Under the pieces are notes generated by a model. That model saw only the letters and a list, made by a program, of their open reading frames with translations, ran no database searches and had not been told where the DNA came from. Shown here piece by piece: positions 60,237-64,000 of a stretch of DNA of 64,000 bases. Source of the stretch: Lachnospiraceae bacterium (GTDB lineage Bacteria > Bacillota > Clostridia > Lachnospirales > Lachnospiraceae). Position numbers and translations under genes: made by a program. How positions within the stretch are numbered: the stretch's first letter is position 1; each line of letters begins with the position of its first letter. Where the stretch lies: assembly GCA_017553035.1 (NCBI GenBank), contig JAFZNE010000092.1, positions 52,460-116,459 on the forward strand, in the 5' to 3' direction.

Positions 60237-61059
60237 TTACATTTTCATACCATTTTCCTGTTTCCTGCACCGTCTTGATAAATCTGTCGGCCTCATTCGA
60301 TACTTCTTCGATAATGTCCGTATCTATATTATGTCCGCAATTCGAATACATTACCAGCTTGCAGTGCGGGAGGCATGACGCGGTACGCATCATCAATTCA
60401 GGTTTTGCGATCGGATCCTCCATACCGCCGAGTAATAATGTCGGCGTCTTGATCTTCTTCAGCTCTTCACACAGTTTTTCTTCGCTTCCGAGCGCCATAA
60501 GCGGCCTTCCGTAATCAATTTTCTGCTGGCGCGGATCTGCCGGAGGCAGCTTGGAAATATGCTCATTTCTGACATTCCTGCGCTGCTGTCTGGCCGGATC
60601 ATCGTCTATTTCAGGATCAAATGGCGGCGGAGATTTGATGATCCCCTGTTCGAGCATCTGCCGGTAAGACATCGTTCCTTCCTTAAGACTGTGAGGCCCT
60701 GCAACCACCGCAATGAACGCACTCACTCTTTCGGGATGGCGCAGCATCAGATGCCACCCGATCCCGGCTCCGTGCGAAGCTCCCATGTACACGAACCTCT
60801 CAATACTCATAGCATCCGCAACAGCAACAACATCATCCGCAAATTTATTATACCACTCGCTTCCGTAATCTTCATCCACAAATGATGACGGAGCAAATCC
60901 CCTGATAGTGATGCAGATCACATGGTAGCCGAGTCCGGCCATATATTGCTGCATGCCCTTTTTATAGAATCCTGCCTGCGACGACAGTATATAATTGTCA
61001 CCGCTTCCGAATTCCTCATAAAATAAGTTGATTGATTCACTGATCTTGATATTTGGCAT
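60172..61059 (-). CDS. Alpha/beta hydrolase
   Basis: This 295-residue protein is an alpha/beta hydrolase with nucleophile elbow GASHGAG (in YMGASHGAGIGWH, near residues 92-101), an acid-type loop and the late His region YSNCGHNIDTD near residue 255. It lacks a signal peptide. The family portion ends near GKWYENVIN; the last ~20 residues run in another frame through the decayed GGDEF gene, so the true C-terminus may have been altered by a deletion. The substrate is unknown (esterase, lactonase or similar). Confidence 0.85.
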   Translation of the reverse strand: MPNIKISESINLFYEEFGSGDNYILSSQAGFYKKGMQQYMAGLGYHVICITIRGFAPSSFVDEDYGSEWYNKFADDVVAVADAMSIERFVYMGASHGAGIGWHLMLRHPERVSAFIAVVAGPHSLKEGTMSYRQMLEQGIIKSPPPFDPEIDDDPARQQRRNVRNEHISKLPPADPRQQKIDYGRPLMALGSEEKLCEELKKIKTPTLLLGGMEDPIAKPELMMRTASCLPHCKLVMYSNCGHNIDTDIIEEVSNEADRFIKTVQETGKWYENVINGSADRRYFVGIGKDKFRNK

Positions 61060-61174
61060 ATTTTCTCCCGGTCTGAAACAGGTTTTTTCTTGTCATGCCT
61101 GTTTCAACGATAATTTCTGTTATGATTTTGTGTATGAAACGTATAGCGTTATATATTTTGGTCCATTCACAACG

Positions 61175-61357
61175 TTATGTATTCCTGTCCTTCGTGTGAC
61201 AGTATGCGCTTGAAGGGCAATTCCCACAATCGCAGCCGCAGCTGCTCTTTCCGCTCTTCTTTCTCCGAATGATCGAAAATACAGCCAAGCCCACGATCGC
61301 AAGCAAAACCGTGATTATTACTATATTTGCCGTATTATCGGCTATCCATTCAAACAT
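61175..61357 (-). CDS. FeoB-associated Cys-rich membrane peptide
   Basis: This 60-residue protein has an N-terminal membrane helix (VIITVLLAIVGLAVFSII) and a basic segment. A C-terminal cysteine cluster follows (SCGCDCGNCPSSAYC). This matches the family usually encoded after feoB, the ferrous iron transporter. Here it stands alone with no feoB in the window. It may aid Fe2+ delivery at the inner membrane face. Confidence 0.88.
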   Translation of the reverse strand: MFEWIADNTANIVIITVLLAIVGLAVFSIIRRKKSGKSSCGCDCGNCPSSAYCHTKDRNT

Positions 61358-61516
61358 GATGTATATTCCTTTTGATCAAACAATGTAAATCCTGTCAAAA
61401 CAATTCTACGAAAAACGCAGATGACCTGATCATTATGGAGATAAGTATATCACCCGGCATCGTTTTTGTAAATGGTTCCAAACCGCGTTAAAATGCCATG
61501 AAACAACGTATTTTTC

Positions 61517-61545
61517 TTGCGTTTCACCGTTTTTTGAGTTATACT
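61517..61545 (+). promoter_or_regulatory. Promoter of the STAND-like gene
   Basis: TTGCGT (61517-61522) and TATACT (61540-61545) are 17 bases apart and lie 81 bases before the start codon. The -35 box matches consensus at only three of six positions. Confidence 0.5.
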
Positions 61546-61626
61546 TTTTCTAAGTGAGCGCTGATTGATCATCGCTTTCTCCGAAGTTCCGGTCAAAAGG
61601 AAAAAACCACATTTAAGGAGACCTTT

Positions 61627-64000
61627 ATGAAGCATACGATCCCCCCCGCAATCCGTGTTTTTATCTCGTCAACATTTTCGGATATGTTAAATGAACGAAA
61701 ATACTTCAATACCGTGCTTGACCCGGAGCTTTCAAGGCTCTGTGCTTCGCGCGGTGTTTCTTTTTTCGCGGTTGATCTGCGTTGGGGAATTACCGAAGAA
61801 CAGGCCAACAACGGAGAAGTTATCCCTATGTGTCTGCGCGAGATCGACCATTGCCGGCCGTTTTTCATCGGCATCATCGGAAACCGCTACGGCAGCACTT
61901 TAGCCGAGATCGGTCTTAAAGATGACGGGCAGTTCCCCTGGCTTGCAGGGCGTGAGAACAAGAGCGCGACCGAGCTCGAGATGCTCTACGGCGTCTTGGA
62001 ATGCGAAGAAGGTAAGGAATGCCCGGACTGTCTTTTTATGCTGCGCTCGGACGAGTTGTCCGCGGAGAATTTTAAAGGCACCGAAAGTGAAGAAAAGCGC
62101 CGTTGTGTGGAAGAACTCAGAAAACGTGTTACCGAACAGGAGGACATACCCTGCGAAGACTACAACTCGCTCGAGGAATTCGGAGAAAAGATAATCCGCC
62201 AGTTTACCATATGGCTTGATGAGAACTTCCCTTCCACAGATTCCGCAGCCAAGGCAAGGCATGATTTCTACAACGGGGAATTGATGCGCAACTATGTCCG
62301 TATCAAACAGGCCGAGGATTTTGTCGACAGATTCTGCCATTACGGCAATGTCCCGCTGCTTATCTGCGGAAGCGGTCCGCGTGGTAAGACTTCTCTTCTG
62401 ACACACTGGGAACCTTCGTATAAAGGAATAGATATCTCCGTCTTTTCTGAGCCGGTGAACGAAATGATATCTCCAAGATCAAAAAATCGTAGCTGTCGGA
62501 AAATCCTGATCAATGTTGAGTCCGATCCGGCATATGTTTACTGGCCTAATGTCGCCTATGAGATACTCGATGCTCTGGAATGCGAAAAACACGATCGTCC
62601 CGGTTTCTACGAAACAGAAGAAGAACTTGAAGAATTCCGTCGTTTCTTTGTCAAACAGGTCGAAAACAAATTCACAGAAAATCTCATATATATTGTGATC
62701 AACGACATAGATAAAATGAAAGGTGCAAAAGCCGAGTACTTAAGCTGGCTGCCTTCTTCCTTGCCCGACAATCTTAATATCATCTGTTCAGCGGGAGATC
62801 CTGAAATTGCATCGACCGCAGAACTTTTGGGCTGGGGCGTGCAGGAATTACAAGTTTTAAGTGAAGAGCTGCAAAGTAAGTTTCTGCAAGAGTATTTGAC
62901 AATGTTCGGAAAGAACCTTAACGCCGAGCAGGAATTCTTCATCCTCGGAGGAGGTGTAACAGATTTTGCCGGAAACATCAAACTGATAGTCAGATTCTTG
63001 AACCAGTATGCTGCATTTGAGAGTCTGAGTAACATTTCAATGGATATCAGCGAATGCATAACGAGCGAAGAACTGCTTAATTATATTTGGAATTATGCAT
63101 GCAGAGGCCTGAATGATAATATTAAGAAAAGCGCTGAAGCCGCGGCATATTTCTTAGCATCATCTTCTATAGCACCAACCGAAGATGAGCTGTTTACAAC
63201 CGTTAATTCGTATATTACCACCACCCCGCTTGAATGGAATACGGTCCGAGTGTTGCTCGATCTATTTGGCGTAAATAAAAATGATACCTGGAGTATCAGT
63301 GATTCCACAATACGATCGTTTTTTGAAAATATGCCGATAGACCATGAGAAAGCCGAATCGATCTTATACTCCCATTACAAGTCACTTCTGAGATCAAAGG
63401 ATGATTCTATCCCTAACGACAGAAAAACCGTTTTGCTGACAAAAGCAGTAATATGCCATATGCTGAAAGCAAAAAACTATACCGATATCGGTAGATTTCT
63501 TTGTGATCCAAAAAACATGCGAACCCTCTCCGGTCTTGAGTGGGATTATGTGCGTTCTGCCTGGTTAAAAGTACTCTTATATTCCGATGAGAATGTTGAG
63601 AGTATGCTTCGAGCACTGCCCGGAAAAGAGGCTGTTTCGCTTCTGCTGGATCTTGGCTTTGAAAAAGCAGCAAATGAAGAAGCAAAGAGAAGAAAGGTTA
63701 GTGCAGTTTCGGAACTGAAGTTTAAATATTCAAAATACATGAGTCCGGAAGTCAGTGAATTTTACCAAACGGTATGCCGTGTATTTGATACTCAAGTATA
63801 TCCTCTGGTATGTGAAATGATCAACAATTTCCTCTCCGGAAAGAAAAATAAGCTAAATTCATATGAAAAATTCCAGCTTTACTACGAACTTGCTGATGCT
63901 TATACTCTCATGCAAAATCATTCAGGCGGGCTGGAAATAGCTGCAAAAGCCTATAAAGAAGCTTTACGTTCCATGAGCGACTACAATATCATGCTTACCA
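61627..64000 (+). CDS. DUF4062-NTPase-helical repeat protein (STAND/NLR-like, partial)
   Basis: The frame opens at ATG 61627 (AAGGAG 6 bases upstream) and is still open at the right edge, giving ~791 residues with no stop. Residues ~8-110 match DUF4062 (VFISSTFSDMLNERKYF, GIIGNRYG), a domain also found before NACHT modules in animal NPHP3/TEP1-like proteins. A P-loop NTPase follows with Walker A GSGPRGKTS (248-256) and Walker B LIYIVINDID (353-362). The rest, to about 790, is alpha-helical and TPR-like. This is the STAND plan: an N-terminal effector or adaptor, a switching ATPase and a C-terminal sensor. A defence or signalling role is inferred; relatives in bacteria are largely uncharacterised. 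The C-terminus lies beyond the window. Confidence 0.8.
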   Translation, partial: MKHTIPPAIRVFISSTFSDMLNERKYFNTVLDPELSRLCASRGVSFFAVDLRWGITEEQANNGEVIPMCLREIDHCRPFFIGIIGNRYGSTLAEIGLKDDGQFPWLAGRENKSATELEMLYGVLECEEGKECPDCLFMLRSDELSAENFKGTESEEKRRCVEELRKRVTEQEDIPCEDYNSLEEFGEKIIRQFTIWLDENFPSTDSAAKARHDFYNGELMRNYVRIKQAEDFVDRFCHYGNVPLLICGSGPRGKTSLLTHWEPSYKGIDISVFSEPVNEMISPRSKNRSCRKILINVESDPAYVYWPNVAYEILDALECEKHDRPGFYETEEELEEFRRFFVKQVENKFTENLIYIVINDIDKMKGAKAEYLSWLPSSLPDNLNIICSAGDPEIASTAELLGWGVQELQVLSEELQSKFLQEYLTMFGKNLNAEQEFFILGGGVTDFAGNIKLIVRFLNQYAAFESLSNISMDISECITSEELLNYIWNYACRGLNDNIKKSAEAAAYFLASSSIAPTEDELFTTVNSYITTTPLEWNTVRVLLDLFGVNKNDTWSISDSTIRSFFENMPIDHEKAESILYSHYKSLLRSKDDSIPNDRKTVLLTKAVICHMLKAKNYTDIGRFLCDPKNMRTLSGLEWDYVRSAWLKVLLYSDENVESMLRALPGKEAVSLLLDLGFEKAANEEAKRRKVSAVSELKFKYSKYMSPEVSEFYQTVCRVFDTQVYPLVCEMINNFLSGKKNKLNSYEKFQLYYELADAYTLMQNHSGGLEIAAKAYKEALRSMSDYNIMLT

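Noticed and set aside
61075-61107. Terminator after the FeoB-associated peptide gene
   Set aside because: A 9-base hairpin TGAAACAGG/CCTGTTTCA is present, but no T-run follows on the minus strand, so it is not supported as a terminator.

Overview
The window looks like a chromosomal segment of a motile member of the Lachnospiraceae (Clostridia, Bacillota). The reasons are a moderate G+C content, strong AGGAGG ribosome binding sites, sigma-A promoters with 17-base spacers, AddAB rather than RecBCD, a mbl-flgF-flgG block like Bacillus mbl-flhO-flhP, a YvyF-type flagellar gene, a CD1871A-type CxxC microprotein, a TM1266-type regulator and a LytTR/DUF3021 pair. No phage, plasmid, IS or CRISPR signature was seen. 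Most genes lie on the minus strand.

Layout. 1-2.5 kb: a receiver-containing histidine-kinase-like protein that has lost the phospho-acceptor His (cut by the left edge), a CheY, and Hsp33. 2.6-12.8 kb: a methyltransferase, addA, addB, uvrC and a small conserved-looking gene. 13-22.4 kb: ftsH, nadE, a 6S-like RNA, a two-component pair, a secreted Ig-like protein, yajC, tgt and tRNA-Trp. 22.5-30 kb: a two-domain AAA+ protein, a 973-residue secreted protein, a CPBP protease and CvfB. 30.1-37.9 kb: a motility-associated run (mbl, flgF, flgG, flgJ, recD2, comF, yvyF, cheX-like, cheY-like). 38-41.2 kb: a TM1266-type regulator plus an NMT1-type ABC transporter behind a long leader that ends in an intrinsic terminator.

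41.2-52.3 kb is the most unusual metabolic locus. On the minus strand lie three adenylate-forming-enzyme-like proteins (two with fused acyl carrier domains, one of these apparently catalytically dead), a free acyl carrier protein, a tandem double PlsC acyltransferase, a single PlsC acyltransferase, an MFS/GPH transporter and a small membrane protein. Divergently transcribed are a YghO-like GNAT and a PAP2-family phosphatase. I read this as a lipid acylation or remodelling system, a dispersed analogue of the Aas/LplT logic; the product is unknown.

52.2-61.4 kb: a WYL regulator, a probable membrane/thiol redox relay (ferredoxin-type membrane protein, 50-residue CxxC microprotein, TlpA lipoprotein), a decayed Uma2 gene, an Fe-S aldo/keto reductase, a LytTR-DUF3021-ABC block, a decayed GGDEF gene and a FeoB-associated Cys-rich peptide. 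61.6-64 kb: the first ~791 residues of a DUF4062/P-loop NTPase/helical-repeat protein (STAND/NLR-like) that runs off the right edge and is the best candidate for an immune-type or signalling protein.

A hairpin-rich dispersed intergenic repeat family appears at about 1.04, 35.0 and 56.9 kb. All family assignments are from reading the sequence; no database search was run.
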